DNA of 64,000 nucleotides from Pseudocitrobacter sp913778145. Lineage in GTDB: Bacteria; Pseudomonadota; Gammaproteobacteria; Enterobacterales; Enterobacteriaceae. The notes beneath the pieces were generated by a model, which saw only the letters and a list, made by a program, of their open reading frames with translations, made no database searches and was not told the DNA's origin. This document shows positions 35,374 to 44,077 of the stretch, in pieces. The position numbers and the translations under genes were made by a program. The stretch lies in contig JALNTX010000005.1 of the NCBI GenBank assembly GCA_035726825.1, forward strand, positions 248,001 through 312,000, in the 5' to 3' direction. The first letter of the stretch is position 1. Each line of letters starts with the position of its first letter.

Positions 35374-36663
35374 TTACAGAGTAAGTGAGAGACGCAGCGC
35401 CAGCGCGGTCAGGGTAACGAACAGCACCGGCAAGGTCATGATAATCCCGACGCGGAAGTAATATCCCCAGCTAATCGTCATATTTTTCTGCGAAAGCACA
35501 TGCAGCCACAGCAGCGTCGCCAGGCTGCCAATGGGGGTGATTTTCGGCCCCAGGTCACAGCCAATGACGTTGGCGTAAATCATCGCCTCTTTGATTACAC
35601 CGGATGCACTACTACCATCAATAGAAAGCGCACCGACCAGTACCGTCGGCATGTTGTTCATCACGGAAGAGAGGAACGCAGTCAGGAAGCCCGTTCCCAG
35701 CGTCGATGCCCAAAGGCCGTGACTGGCCAGGACATTCAACACGCCGGAAAGATATTCCGTCAGCCCCGCGTTGCGTAAGCCGTAGACCACCAGATACATG
35801 CCCAGTGAGAAGATAACAATTTGCCACGGCGCACCGCGCAGCACTTTCCCGGTATTAATTGCATGCCCCCTTTTTGCTACCGCAAAAAGAGTTAACGCCC
35901 CAACTGCCGCGATGGCGCTAACAGGGATACCCATTGGCTCAAGCACAAAAAAGCCCACCAGCAGAAGCAGCAGGACGACCCACCCCGTGCGGAAGGTCGC
36001 CGGGTCTTTAATCGCTTTTGCGGGGGCTTTCAGGCGTTCGAGGGCATAGGTAGCCGGAATATCTTTGCGAAAGAACAGATGGAGCATTACAAGCGTGGCG
36101 GCAATGGCGGCGATATCTACCGGCACCATCACCGACGCATAGTCGCTAAAGCCCAGGCGGAAGAAATCGGCGGAAACGATGTTGACCAGGTTAGAGACTA
36201 TCAGCGGTAAACTGGCGGTATCGGCAATAAAACCTGCGGCCATCACAAACGCCAGTGTCGTGCTTTTACTGAAACCGAGCGCCAATAGCATAGCAATAAC
36301 GATCGGCGTGAGTATCAACGCCGCGCCATCATTGGCGAACAGCGCCGCCACCGCCGCGCCGAGGAGCACGATGTAGGTGAATAACAAACGCCCGCGCCCC
36401 TTGCCCCAACGCGATACATGCAGCGCAGCCCATTCAAAAAAGCCCGACTCATCCAGCAGCAGGCTGATAATGATGACGGCGATAAAGGTCGCCGTCGCGT
36501 TCCAGACGATATTCCACACCACCGGAATATCATCAAAATGAACCACGCCAAACCCCAGTGCCAGCACCGCGCCAAGCGTGGCGCTCCAGCCAATGCCTAA
36601 CCCTTTCGGTTGCCAGATAACCAGAATGATGGTCAGGACAAAAATTGCGCCCGCCAGTAACAT
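35374..36663 (-). CDS. arsB: Arsenite/antimonite efflux membrane protein
   Basis: 429-residue ArsB, a 12-segment inner-membrane arsenite-proton antiporter (ACR/ArsB family). Typical sequences include LDESGFFEWAALHVSRWG, FANDGAALILTPI, and NNMPTVLVGALSIDGS near the C-terminus. It lies between arsR and arsC in the same direction. There is no arsD or arsA, so it would act by proton motive force alone, as in the E. coli chromosomal operon. Confidence 0.97.
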   Translation of the reverse strand: MLLAGAIFVLTIILVIWQPKGLGIGWSATLGAVLALGFGVVHFDDIPVVWNIVWNATATFIAVIIISLLLDESGFFEWAALHVSRWGKGRGRLLFTYIVLLGAAVAALFANDGAALILTPIVIAMLLALGFSKSTTLAFVMAAGFIADTASLPLIVSNLVNIVSADFFRLGFSDYASVMVPVDIAAIAATLVMLHLFFRKDIPATYALERLKAPAKAIKDPATFRTGWVVLLLLLVGFFVLEPMGIPVSAIAAVGALTLFAVAKRGHAINTGKVLRGAPWQIVIFSLGMYLVVYGLRNAGLTEYLSGVLNVLASHGLWASTLGTGFLTAFLSSVMNNMPTVLVGALSIDGSSASGVIKEAMIYANVIGCDLGPKITPIGSLATLLWLHVLSQKNMTISWGYYFRVGIIMTLPVLFVTLTALALRLSLTL

Positions 36664-36683
36664 ACAATCTCCCTGAATAAATA

Positions 36684-36706
36684 TATATGGAAAAACAGAT
36701 ATGTTA
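36684..36706. promoter_or_regulatory. ArsR-operator-like sequence between arsR and arsB
   Basis: The plus strand reads TATATGGAAAAACAGATATG. It resembles the candidate ArsR operator upstream of arsR (CATATGCAAAAACATATTTG) in arms and A-tract. It lies within the 55-bp gap between arsR and arsB. It could be a second ArsR site or a chance AT-rich match. Confidence 0.3.
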
Positions 36707-36718
36707 AGCTAAAATTTT

Positions 36719-37054
36719 TCAGCAGCAGTGAGCTGCGCCGCCTGTTGTCAGCTTTGTTGAAAGAGACTGGATCTCATCGTGCTGGCTTGACCAGGCATGT
36801 TCAATCACCTGCCCCGCCCACGCCGGAATATGTGGTGAGAGACGGTAGTGCACCCATTTTCCCTGCTTCCTATCTAACAGCAGGCCGCACTCACGCAGCA
36901 TTGCCAGATGGCGGGAGATTTTTGGCTGTGATTGTTCGAGCGCGGTACAGAGATCGCAGACGCAAAGCTCACCTAACTCTCTGAGTATCAGAACAATATT
37001 CAGCCGCGTTTCGTCAGAAAGCAGTTTGAAAACAGTTAGCGCGTTTAAAGGCAT
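36719..37054 (-). CDS. arsR: Arsenical resistance operon repressor
   Basis: 111-residue winged-helix repressor of the ArsR/SmtB family. The arsenite-sensing cysteines are C31, C33 and C36 in ELCVCDLC, at the start of the DNA-recognition helix region (SQPKISRHLAMLRECG). As(III) or Sb(III) binding releases it from DNA and induces arsRBC. It is the first gene of the operon, and a candidate operator lies about 55 bp upstream. Confidence 0.97.
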   Translation of the reverse strand: MPLNALTVFKLLSDETRLNIVLILRELGELCVCDLCTALEQSQPKISRHLAMLRECGLLLDRKQGKWVHYRLSPHIPAWAGQVIEHAWSSQHDEIQSLSTKLTTGGAAHCC

Positions 37055-37108
37055 TCTTCCTCCTGTCAGATAGGGGTAAGACTACGCTTCATCGGTAAAA
37101 AAGCAATA

Positions 37109-37133
37109 ACACATATGCAAAAACATATTTGTG
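37109..37133. promoter_or_regulatory. Candidate ArsR operator and arsRBC promoter
   Basis: The plus strand contains ACACATATGCAAAAACATAT followed by TTGTG, an imperfect dyad. It shares the ACACATA, CAAAAAC and CATAT elements with the R773/E. coli ars operator as I remember it. Its place just upstream of arsR fits repression of the operon. Confidence 0.6.
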
Positions 37134-37493
37134 GTTAGCGGATTTTTATTTAGGAAATTTCCTAAGATTAATCTTATGTCTTTTTAATAAACAGCGACAC
37201 GAACAAAAAACAAACGTAAAGAACGGTAAACCTCTTTCGTTATAAATCCGGATAAAACATCTAATAATAAATAATCGCAGGTTTCTATCCTTCTAATTTA
37301 ATCGCATTTCCAGGGAAAGCATTAACATTTAAACGAAGCGTAAACCGTGATGATAAAATAATAATGCACGGTTACATTCCAGTAATATCGTTTGATCTTT
37401 AGCGAGTAACCACTAGAGTTAACTCCTGAACAACATGAGATGCGAAATAAAATTTTGCATCATCCTGACATAGTAAAATATGAGGTATTGAAT
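37134..37493. other. AT-rich intergenic region, stress-gene promoter side
   Basis: Gap between the divergent ars operon and the yciG-like gene. It is AT-rich with no gene visible. The yciG relatives are RpoS-dependent in E. coli, but I cannot fix a sigma-S promoter by eye. Confidence 0.45.
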
Positions 37494-37676
37494 ATGGCAG
37501 AACATCGTGGCGGTTCCGGTAATTTCGCAGAAGATCGAGATAAAGCCTCTGACGCTGGCCGTAAAGGTGGGCAACACAGCGGTGGCAACTTCAAAAATGA
37601 CCCGCAACGTGCTTCTGAAGCAGGTAAAAAAGGCGGTCAGAACAGCCACAGCGGTGGACGCAAGGCTGATAAGTAA
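37494..37676 (+). CDS. yciG: YciG-like KGG-repeat general stress protein
   Basis: 60-residue hydrophilic protein of the con-10/KGG family: AEHRGGSGNFAEDRDKASDAG, then GRKGGQHSGGNF, and a second KASEAGKKGG-type repeat. Such proteins are RpoS-induced and protect against stress; in E. coli yciG is linked to yciFE and motility. Here yciF/yciE do not follow. YmdF is a close paralogue and could equally be the name. The ATG at 37494 follows TGAGGTATTGA. Confidence 0.88.
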   Translation: MAEHRGGSGNFAEDRDKASDAGRKGGQHSGGNFKNDPQRASEAGKKGGQNSHSGGRKADK

Positions 37677-37703
37677 TCTCGCTTATTAAAATAAAGAGTA
37701 ATC

Positions 37704-37732
37704 AGCCGCGAGTCTTATACTCGTGGCTTTTT
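37704..37732 (+). terminator. Intrinsic terminator after yciG-like gene
   Basis: AGCCGCGAGT and ACTCGTGGCT form a 10-bp stem with one G-U pair and a 5-nt loop, followed by TTTTA. It lies between the convergent yciG-like gene and the pncC-like gene. Confidence 0.8.
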
Positions 37733-37766
37733 ATTATGTGGAGATAAAAGGCGCTTAACCCCGTCA

Positions 37767-38288
37767 TTACCGGGATGACGTCGAAAGGGAGAGTTGTTCA
37801 ACCAAAATGGCAAGAGAGTAGCGAACCGCTTTTTCGACGACATCCTGGCATTCGCCGGTAAATATTACCCGTGCTGTTTCTATTCGACCGCGAAAGTTCC
37901 ATGCAAACCAGACGGTCCCCGCCGGGGTCCCATCGTCTCCACCATCCGGACCGGCATAACCGCTAATCGCGATACTCACATCAGCCTCAGCCTGAGCCAG
38001 CGCGCCAGCAGACATTTCCCGCACGCATTGTTCGCTCACAGCACTAAACTTTTGCAATGTGCTGGCCCGAACATTCAGCATTTTTTGCTTTGCCGCATCG
38101 CTGAAAGTCACCAACCCGATATCGTAAAATGCCGCGGTATTCTCTTCTGCACAGAGTGCCGCCGCAAGGTTGCCCCCCGTACATGACTCGGCGGTGGTTA
38201 AGCGCCAGCCGCGGTCCAGCAGAGCATTTGCGGCCAGTTGGGTTAGCTCACCGGTGGTTTTTGAATCGTAATAAAGATTTTTATCCAT
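37767..38288 (-). CDS. PncC/CinA C-terminal family protein (YdeJ-like)
   Basis: 173-residue single CinA C-terminal domain, the fold of nicotinamide-nucleotide amidohydrolase (PncC), which deamidates NMN in NAD recycling. The family signature TTAESCTGGNLAAALC lies near residue 32, and GYAGPDGGDDGTPAGTVWFAW near residue 110. In E. coli ydeJ, a paralogue of pncC, lies near ydeI, as here, so this is probably the YdeJ orthologue. YdeJ may lack strong deamidase activity. GGAGCACCTG precedes the ATG. Confidence 0.9.
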   Translation of the reverse strand: MDKNLYYDSKTTGELTQLAANALLDRGWRLTTAESCTGGNLAAALCAEENTAAFYDIGLVTFSDAAKQKMLNVRASTLQKFSAVSEQCVREMSAGALAQAEADVSIAISGYAGPDGGDDGTPAGTVWFAWNFRGRIETARVIFTGECQDVVEKAVRYSLAILVEQLSLSTSSR

Positions 38289-38298
38289 CAGGTGCTCC

Positions 38299-38745
38299 TT
38301 ATTTTTCTAACGGGATAATCGAGATATGCCCATTGCGTTCAAGTATGGCAAATTTAATTTTTTCCAGCTCTGTAATTCCCTGATTTTGGCGCGCGGCGAC
38401 AAGTATATCATCGCAAGAGACATCCACCTTCTTAAGCTTATCCGTTAACAGTGTACCATTTTCAACCAGAATAACCGGCGAACCATCCAGCGCAGATTCA
38501 GCGCCAGAGAAATATTTTTTCATAACACCAAAAAGCATATCCACTACGACCAGCGTGATTATTGTAAGCATCGCGCCGGTGACAGAAAAATCATTTCCCA
38601 ATAATGCCTGCTGTGTTGCCTCACTGATAATCAATAATAATATCAGATCGAAACTGGTCATCTGTAACAAGGCTCTGCGTCCTGCTATTTTGAAGACAAC
38701 CAGTAAAATCAAATAGATCGCAAGCGCGCGAAATATCATCTCCAT
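38299..38745 (-). CDS. DUF421/YetF-family membrane protein
   Basis: 148-residue protein with three N-terminal hydrophobic segments (to about residue 75) and a soluble C-terminal DUF421 domain. Typical blocks are SFDLILLLIISEATQQALLG and the ILVENG...DDILVAARQNQGI region. The family (YetF/YcaP) occurs in spore-formers and enterics. Its biochemical role is not settled. It lies 10 bp after the next upstream gene and 10 bp before the YdeJ-like gene, so the three are probably one operon. Confidence 0.85.
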   Translation of the reverse strand: MEMIFRALAIYLILLVVFKIAGRRALLQMTSFDLILLLIISEATQQALLGNDFSVTGAMLTIITLVVVDMLFGVMKKYFSGAESALDGSPVILVENGTLLTDKLKKVDVSCDDILVAARQNQGITELEKIKFAILERNGHISIIPLEK

Positions 38746-38755
38746 TCTTTTTCTC

Positions 38756-39259
38756 CTAAGGATAGATAAACTGCCAGAAGTCTATTTCTGAGCTAGCGTT
38801 TAACCTAAGCGAGTTATGGGCATAGCCGAATTTTTGCGGGGTAACGTACAACCAGACAGTAAATGGATGTGGCTGCGGTAAGGTATGATATACAAAAAAT
38901 AGCGTATCATTCTGGCTGTACATTTTATCTGGCTTCGGCCAAACATTGCCGATTTCAAAATCTTTGTTATAGTGACCATGCAGGCTGAAAATGAATAATC
39001 CTCCAGGTTCTGATTTTGCTGATATTTTTAATGCAAATTCCGTTTGTAATCTACCAAAACGCTCATATTCAATCTGCAACTTTTGGTCAGGAGATTCCCT
39101 TGCCGCTTGACTCAAATAGCCATTAGAAAACAATCCCGCCACAGCCAGAAAAATAATCATCAACAGAAGAAATAACCCCCCATTTCTGCAAGCAGCTTCA
39201 AAATTTAACGCGCGTTCACTCTCCTGAATACCTGGCAATGGTTGCTTTTCTTTTGACAC
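38756..39259 (-). CDS. Hypothetical single-pass membrane protein
   Basis: 167-residue protein with a short cytoplasmic start, one membrane segment at about residues 27-48 (GGLFLLLMIIFLAVAGLFS) and a periplasmic domain of about 120 residues. The domain is beta-rich in appearance (GLFIFSLHGHYNKDFEIG) and ends with a short FWQFIYP tail. I do not recognise the family. It is the first gene of the operon with the DUF421 and YdeJ-like genes, and the 10-bp spacing suggests a functional link with the DUF421 protein. Confidence 0.75.
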   Translation of the reverse strand: MSKEKQPLPGIQESERALNFEAACRNGGLFLLLMIIFLAVAGLFSNGYLSQAARESPDQKLQIEYERFGRLQTEFALKISAKSEPGGLFIFSLHGHYNKDFEIGNVWPKPDKMYSQNDTLFFVYHTLPQPHPFTVWLYVTPQKFGYAHNSLRLNASSEIDFWQFIYP

Positions 39260-39397
39260 TTAACACCTCACCGTTTCGCCTGTTTTTAGCAGTCCGATGA
39301 TTTTAAAAGAAAACCCTTTTTAAGATTCATCGCGTTGTCAGATTAAGCAATAGCAACCACGCTTAATAAGTCAAGCACACTCATTCAGGGAGACCGT

Positions 39398-39790
39398 ATG
39401 AAATACGCATTTATTCCGCTGGTTGGTACATTACTCGTTTCCACCGCCTATGCCGACGACAAAGGCGGCCTGGAAAAAGATGCTGCGCCACCTGCGCCCC
39501 ATGCGCTTGAGGAAGGCTATCGCGGTACGGAGAACGCGCGGATTATGACGGTGGAGCACGCAAAAACCATGCATGATGGCGCGACAATTTCGCTACGCGG
39601 GAATCTTATTGACGATCAGGGTGGTGATAAATTTGTCTTCCGTGATAAAACCGGAACTATTCACACAATCATTCCACAATCCGTGTTCGATGGTCGTACG
39701 GTGAAACCCGATAACATGATCAGTATTAACGGTAGCCTGGACAAAAAAGCGGACCCGCCGGTCGTGCGAGTTGACATGTTGCAAAAATAA
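39398..39790 (+). CDS. ydeI: YdeI, BOF/OB-fold periplasmic stress protein
   Basis: 130-residue protein with a signal peptide (MKYAFIPLVGTLLVSTAYA) and a C-terminal bacterial OB-fold (BOF) domain. Visible blocks are MTVEHAKTMHDGATISLRGN, FVFRDKTG and MISINGSLDKK. In Salmonella and E. coli YdeI contributes to resistance to peroxide and antimicrobial peptides. A GGGAGACC ribosome site precedes the ATG. A strong terminator follows, and the gene is probably monocistronic. Confidence 0.93.
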   Translation: MKYAFIPLVGTLLVSTAYADDKGGLEKDAAPPAPHALEEGYRGTENARIMTVEHAKTMHDGATISLRGNLIDDQGGDKFVFRDKTGTIHTIIPQSVFDGRTVKPDNMISINGSLDKKADPPVVRVDMLQK

Positions 39791-39799
39791 GTGGGAAAA

Positions 39800-39826
39800 G
39801 CAGGATCGACAAGATCCTGCTTTTTT
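39800..39826. terminator. Bidirectional intrinsic terminator between ydeI and betT
   Basis: GCAGGATC and GATCCTGC form a perfect 8-bp stem with a 5-nt loop, flanked by AAAA on the left and TTTTTT on the right. It therefore serves both ydeI and the convergent betT. Confidence 0.9.
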
Positions 39827-39828
39827 CT

Positions 39829-41862
39829 TTATGCATCCGGGAACATTACGCTATTCCCCGGTGCTTCACGATGTAAATGAATAAAGTTCAGATGTCGCTC
39901 GTACTGGTCGAGAATATCGGTAATCACCTGCTCTTTGCTGTAGTCCATCAGATCGTTACCCTGACTGCCTTCCAGGAGGAAGGTTTCCAGACGGTAGTAT
40001 GTCGATTTACCGCTGCGTGCACGATAGGTAAAGCCCGGCACCGAATATTGCTGTGGCCAAATCTGATAGACAAAGTTTTGCTCTTCGCCCATATGCACCA
40101 GCAGGTCCAGATGCCCCATGTGTTCGCCCTCTTCCGGCGGCAGGCTTTTCAGCTCGACATACGCGCCGCGCAACCGCAGCTCCTGCGCCACCTCTTCCAT
40201 TGCCGGATAACAGACTGATTCCATCATCTGTTTGGTGTAGCGCGTGCCCGGATAATTCATCAGACGCGAGAGACGTTTTTTCCAGCTCAGGCGATCCTGA
40301 ACGCTCATCGGGCGCGGTGCGGTATCGCGGTTCGCACTTTCGCGACGGTAATCTTCTACCTTCAGCGATTTGTACAGCCCCGCCATCACAAAGAAAATCA
40401 CAAAACTAAACGGCAACCCCATGATAACCGTAGTGTTTTGCAGCGCGGAGATGCCGTTCGTCATTAACATACCGAGCGTCAAAAGGCCAATAGCGACCGA
40501 CCAGAAGACGCGAAGCCAGCCTGGGGCATCACTGTTGATATCTTTCAACTGCGAGGTGAAATTCCCCAGCACCAGCGCACCGGAATCCGCCGAGGTCACA
40601 TAAAACAGCAGGCCAGTAATGGTGGCAACGGAGGCGCTAAAGGTGAACGCCGGATACTGCGCCAACAGGCTGTAGAAGCCGCGCTCCGGGTGCGCCATCG
40701 CTTCCTGCGCGAAGGCTGCCCCGCCATGAATGATTTCATACAGCGCGCTGTTACCGAACACCGAGAGCCACAGCAGCGTAAAGGTGAATGGAATAATCAA
40801 CGTGCCCAGCACGAACTGGCGAATGGTGCGCCCGCGCGAGATACGCGCCAGGAACAGGCCGACAAACGGCGACCACGCCACCCACCACGCCCAGAAGAAG
40901 AGCGTCCAGTTATTCATCCACTCAACCGGGCGGTCGAAGGCAAAACTGTTGAGCGTCATGCCCATAAAGCGATTCACGTAGTCGCCAACGTTCAGCACCA
41001 GCGCATTGAGCAGGAACGAGGTGTCGCCCATAAACAGCACGAACAAGATTAACCCCAGCGCCAGGGCGACGTTCAGCTCCGACAGCACGCGAATGCCTTT
41101 ATCCACGCCGGAAGTCACCGAGATAGTCGCGATGATCACCGACAGGGCAATCAGTGCCGCTTTCGCCGCCATCGAATCGGGAATATCAAACAGTACGCTC
41201 AAGCCATAGTTAAGCTGCACCACACCGATACCGAGCGTCGTGGCGATGCCGAAGATGGTGCCGATTACCGCCGCAATATCCACCGAGTGGCCAATTGGCC
41301 CGTTAATCCGTTTTCCGAAAATCGGATACAGCGCCGAGCGAATGGTGAGCGGTAAATTATAACGATAGCTAAAGTATCCGAGCGCCATGCCCATCAGCGC
41401 ATACATCGACCAGCCGGTTAAGCCGTAGTGGAACAGCGTCCAGACCATCGCCTGACGCGCGGCCTCCATCGTCTGCCCCGCCCCTTCCGGCGGCTGCATA
41501 TATTGTGTCACCGGTTCGGCAACGGAGAAGAACATCAGGTCGATACCGATCCCGGCGGCGAACAGCATCGCCGCCCAGCTCAGCAGGCTGAACTCGGGTT
41601 TGGATTGTTCCGGCCCGAGTTTCACCGAACCAAAGCGCGAACAGGCGATGCAGACCACGAAGACAATATAGAGCGTTGCCGCTAACAGATAGTACCAGCC
41701 AAAAGTTTTAGAGACCCAGTCCAGCGTGCGGCCAATCCATAGGGCCGAGAAGTCGCGAAACAGGATCGTCGTCAGGGAAAACAACAAAATCAGTCCGGCG
41801 GAAGTGTAAAACACTACAGGATTGATTTTGTCCTTTTCTCTGCGGTGTGAAAGGTCTGTCAT
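39829..41862 (-). CDS. betT: High-affinity choline transporter BetT
   Basis: 677-residue BCCT-family symporter that imports choline under osmotic stress with proton motive force. Twelve membrane segments are followed by a long C-terminal cytoplasmic domain (from about 505) typical of E. coli BetT and important for osmotic activation. Family marks are MLFAAGIGIDLMFFSVAEPV and the conserved W-rich helix NNWTLFFWAWWVAWSPFVG. It is divergent from betIBA across a 128-bp region with the BetI operator. It supplies choline for BetA and BetB. Confidence 0.97.
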   Translation of the reverse strand: MTDLSHRREKDKINPVVFYTSAGLILLFSLTTILFRDFSALWIGRTLDWVSKTFGWYYLLAATLYIVFVVCIACSRFGSVKLGPEQSKPEFSLLSWAAMLFAAGIGIDLMFFSVAEPVTQYMQPPEGAGQTMEAARQAMVWTLFHYGLTGWSMYALMGMALGYFSYRYNLPLTIRSALYPIFGKRINGPIGHSVDIAAVIGTIFGIATTLGIGVVQLNYGLSVLFDIPDSMAAKAALIALSVIIATISVTSGVDKGIRVLSELNVALALGLILFVLFMGDTSFLLNALVLNVGDYVNRFMGMTLNSFAFDRPVEWMNNWTLFFWAWWVAWSPFVGLFLARISRGRTIRQFVLGTLIIPFTFTLLWLSVFGNSALYEIIHGGAAFAQEAMAHPERGFYSLLAQYPAFTFSASVATITGLLFYVTSADSGALVLGNFTSQLKDINSDAPGWLRVFWSVAIGLLTLGMLMTNGISALQNTTVIMGLPFSFVIFFVMAGLYKSLKVEDYRRESANRDTAPRPMSVQDRLSWKKRLSRLMNYPGTRYTKQMMESVCYPAMEEVAQELRLRGAYVELKSLPPEEGEHMGHLDLLVHMGEEQNFVYQIWPQQYSVPGFTYRARSGKSTYYRLETFLLEGSQGNDLMDYSKEQVITDILDQYERHLNFIHLHREAPGNSVMFPDA

Positions 41863-41927
41863 CCAGTATCCCCACTGTTTTTGTAACTATTAAAAACAAA
41901 ATCCGCAACAATTAAGACACATTTTAT

Positions 41928-41941
41928 ATTGAACGTCCAAT
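41928..41941. promoter_or_regulatory. BetI operator in betT-betI intergenic region
   Basis: ATTGAACGTCCAAT is a near-perfect 14-bp palindrome, followed by CAAAAACCGCTTT. It closely resembles the E. coli BetI-binding region as I remember it. Its central position allows BetI to control both divergent promoters, with release by choline. Confidence 0.7.
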
Positions 41942-41990
41942 CAAAAACCGCTTTAATGTATAACCAACGCTGATGAATGGAGTGGCAAAA

Positions 41991-42578
41991 ATGCCCAAAC
42001 TGGGGATGCAGCCGATCCGGCGCAGACAACTGATCGACGCCACGCTGGAAGCAATAAATGAAGTGGGCATGCACGATGCGACGATCGCGCAGATCGCCCG
42101 TCGGGCGGGCGTTTCTACCGGGATCATCAGCCACTATTTCAGGGACAAAAATGGCCTGCTGGAAGCGACCATGCGCGATATCACCAGCCAGCTGCGCGAC
42201 GCGGTTTTGAACCGCTTGCACGCGCTTCCTGATGGCAGCGCCGAGCAGCGGCTACAGGCGATCGTCGCCGGAAATTTTGATGAAACCCAGGTGAGCAATG
42301 CTGCGATGAAAGCCTGGCTGGCCTTCTGGGCCAGCAGCATGCATCAACCGATGCTCTATCGCTTGCAGCAGGTCAGCAGTCGCCGCTTGCTGTCGAATCT
42401 GGTGAGCGAATTTCGCCGCGAATTACCGCGCGAACAGGCGCAGGAAGCGGGCTATGGCCTGGCTGCGTTGATTGATGGATTATGGCTGCGCGCGGCTCTG
42501 AGCGGCAAACCGCTGGACAAAATTCGCGCAAACTCGCTGACCCGCCACTTTATCACTCAGCATTTACCCACCGATTAA
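41991..42578 (+). CDS. betI: Choline-responsive TetR-family repressor BetI
   Basis: 195-residue TetR-type repressor of betT and betIBA. An N-terminal helix-turn-helix (ATIAQIARRAGVSTGIISHYF) is followed by an all-helical ligand domain with MKAWLAFWASS, the choline-binding region. The start at 41991 (MPKLGMQPIRRRQL) matches the known E. coli N-terminus and is preferred to 41973. It is the first gene of betIBA, and 13 bp separate it from betB. Confidence 0.96.
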   Translation: MPKLGMQPIRRRQLIDATLEAINEVGMHDATIAQIARRAGVSTGIISHYFRDKNGLLEATMRDITSQLRDAVLNRLHALPDGSAEQRLQAIVAGNFDETQVSNAAMKAWLAFWASSMHQPMLYRLQQVSSRRLLSNLVSEFRRELPREQAQEAGYGLAALIDGLWLRAALSGKPLDKIRANSLTRHFITQHLPTD

Positions 42579-42591
42579 CCGAGGAGACGTG

Positions 42592-44064
42592 ATGTCCCGA
42601 ATGGCAGAACAGCAGCTTTATATACATGGTGGCTATACCTCCGCCACCAGCGGTCGCACCTTCGAGACCATTAACCCGGCCAACGGTAACGTGCTGGCTA
42701 CCATGCAGGCCGCCGGGCGCGAGGATGTCGATCGCGCCGTTAAAAGCGCCCAGCAGGGGCAAAAAATCTGGGCGGCGATGACCGCCATGGAGCGCTCGCG
42801 CATTCTGCGTCGGGCCGTCGATATTCTGCGCGAGCGCAATGACGAACTCGCAAAACTGGAAACCCTCGACACCGGTAAGGCGTATTCAGAAACCTCAACC
42901 GTCGATATCGTTACCGGCGCGGACGTGCTCGAGTACTACGCCGGGCTGATCCCGTCGCTTGAAGGCAGCCAGATCCCGTTGCGCAAGACGTCATTTGTTT
43001 ATACCCGACGCGAACCGCTGGGCGTGGTCGCCGGTATTGGCGCGTGGAACTACCCGATTCAGATTGCCCTGTGGAAATCCGCCCCGGCGCTGGCGGCAGG
43101 CAACGCAATGATTTTCAAACCGAGCGAAGTCACCCCGCTTACCGCGTTAAAGCTGGCTGAAATTTACAGCGAAGCGGGCCTGCCGGACGGCGTATTTAAC
43201 GTGTTGCCGGGCGTGGGCGCAGAGACCGGGCACTATCTGACCGAGCATCCGGGCATTGCCAAAGTGTCATTTACCGGCGGCGTCGCCAGCGGTAAAAAAG
43301 TGATGGCTAACTCGGCGGCCTCTTCCCTGAAAGAAGTGACCATGGAACTGGGCGGTAAATCACCGCTGATCGTTTTCGACGATGCGGATCTCGATCTCGC
43401 CGCCGATATCGCCATGATGGCGAACTTCTTCAGCTCCGGCCAGGTGTGTACCAACGGCACCCGCGTGTTCGTTCCGGCGAAATGCAAAACCGCGTTTGAG
43501 CAAAAGATTCTGGCGCGCGTTGAGCGCATTCGCGCGGGCGACGTTTTCGATCCGCAAACCAATTTCGGCCCGCTGGTCAGCTTCCCGCATCGCGATAACG
43601 TGCTGCGCTATATCGCCAAAGGCAAAGAGGAAGGCGCGCGCGTATTGTGCGGCGGCGATGTACTGAAAGGTGATGGCTTCGATAACGGCGCATGGGTTGC
43701 ACCGACCGTGTTCACCGATTGCAGCGACGAGATGACCATTGTGCGTGAAGAGATCTTCGGGCCGGTAATGTCCATTCTGACCTACGAGTCGGAAGACGAA
43801 GTCATTCGCCGCGCCAATGATACCGACTACGGTTTGGCAGCGGGTATCGTGACGGCGGACCTGAACCGCGCGCATCGCGTTATTCATCAGCTGGAAGCGG
43901 GTATTTGCTGGATCAACACCTGGGGCGAATCCCCGGCAGAGATGCCCGTCGGCGGCTACAAACATTCCGGCATTGGCCGCGAGAACGGCGTGATGACGCT
44001 CCAGAGTTACACCCAGGTGAAGTCCATCCAGGTTGAGATGGCTAAATTCCAGTCCATATTCTAA
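42592..44064 (+). CDS. betB: Betaine aldehyde dehydrogenase BetB
   Basis: 490-residue NAD(P)-dependent aldehyde dehydrogenase that oxidises betaine aldehyde to the osmoprotectant glycine betaine. The catalytic cysteine lies in SSGQVCTNGTR and the general base glutamate in MELGGKSP. The cofactor loop is FTGGVASGKKV. Length equals E. coli BetB. The ATG at 42592 follows GAGGAGACGTG; an overlapping GTG at 42589 is less likely. It is cotranscribed with betI and betA. Confidence 0.97.
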   Translation: MSRMAEQQLYIHGGYTSATSGRTFETINPANGNVLATMQAAGREDVDRAVKSAQQGQKIWAAMTAMERSRILRRAVDILRERNDELAKLETLDTGKAYSETSTVDIVTGADVLEYYAGLIPSLEGSQIPLRKTSFVYTRREPLGVVAGIGAWNYPIQIALWKSAPALAAGNAMIFKPSEVTPLTALKLAEIYSEAGLPDGVFNVLPGVGAETGHYLTEHPGIAKVSFTGGVASGKKVMANSAASSLKEVTMELGGKSPLIVFDDADLDLAADIAMMANFFSSGQVCTNGTRVFVPAKCKTAFEQKILARVERIRAGDVFDPQTNFGPLVSFPHRDNVLRYIAKGKEEGARVLCGGDVLKGDGFDNGAWVAPTVFTDCSDEMTIVREEIFGPVMSILTYESEDEVIRRANDTDYGLAAGIVTADLNRAHRVIHQLEAGICWINTWGESPAEMPVGGYKHSGIGRENGVMTLQSYTQVKSIQVEMAKFQSIF

Positions 44065-44077
44065 CCAGGAGGTTTAT

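Noticed and set aside
44033..44077. Upstream start for betA
   Set aside because: It would overlap betB and add residues not seen in known BetA; TTG at 44078 has a perfect AGGAGG site and gives the known N-terminus.
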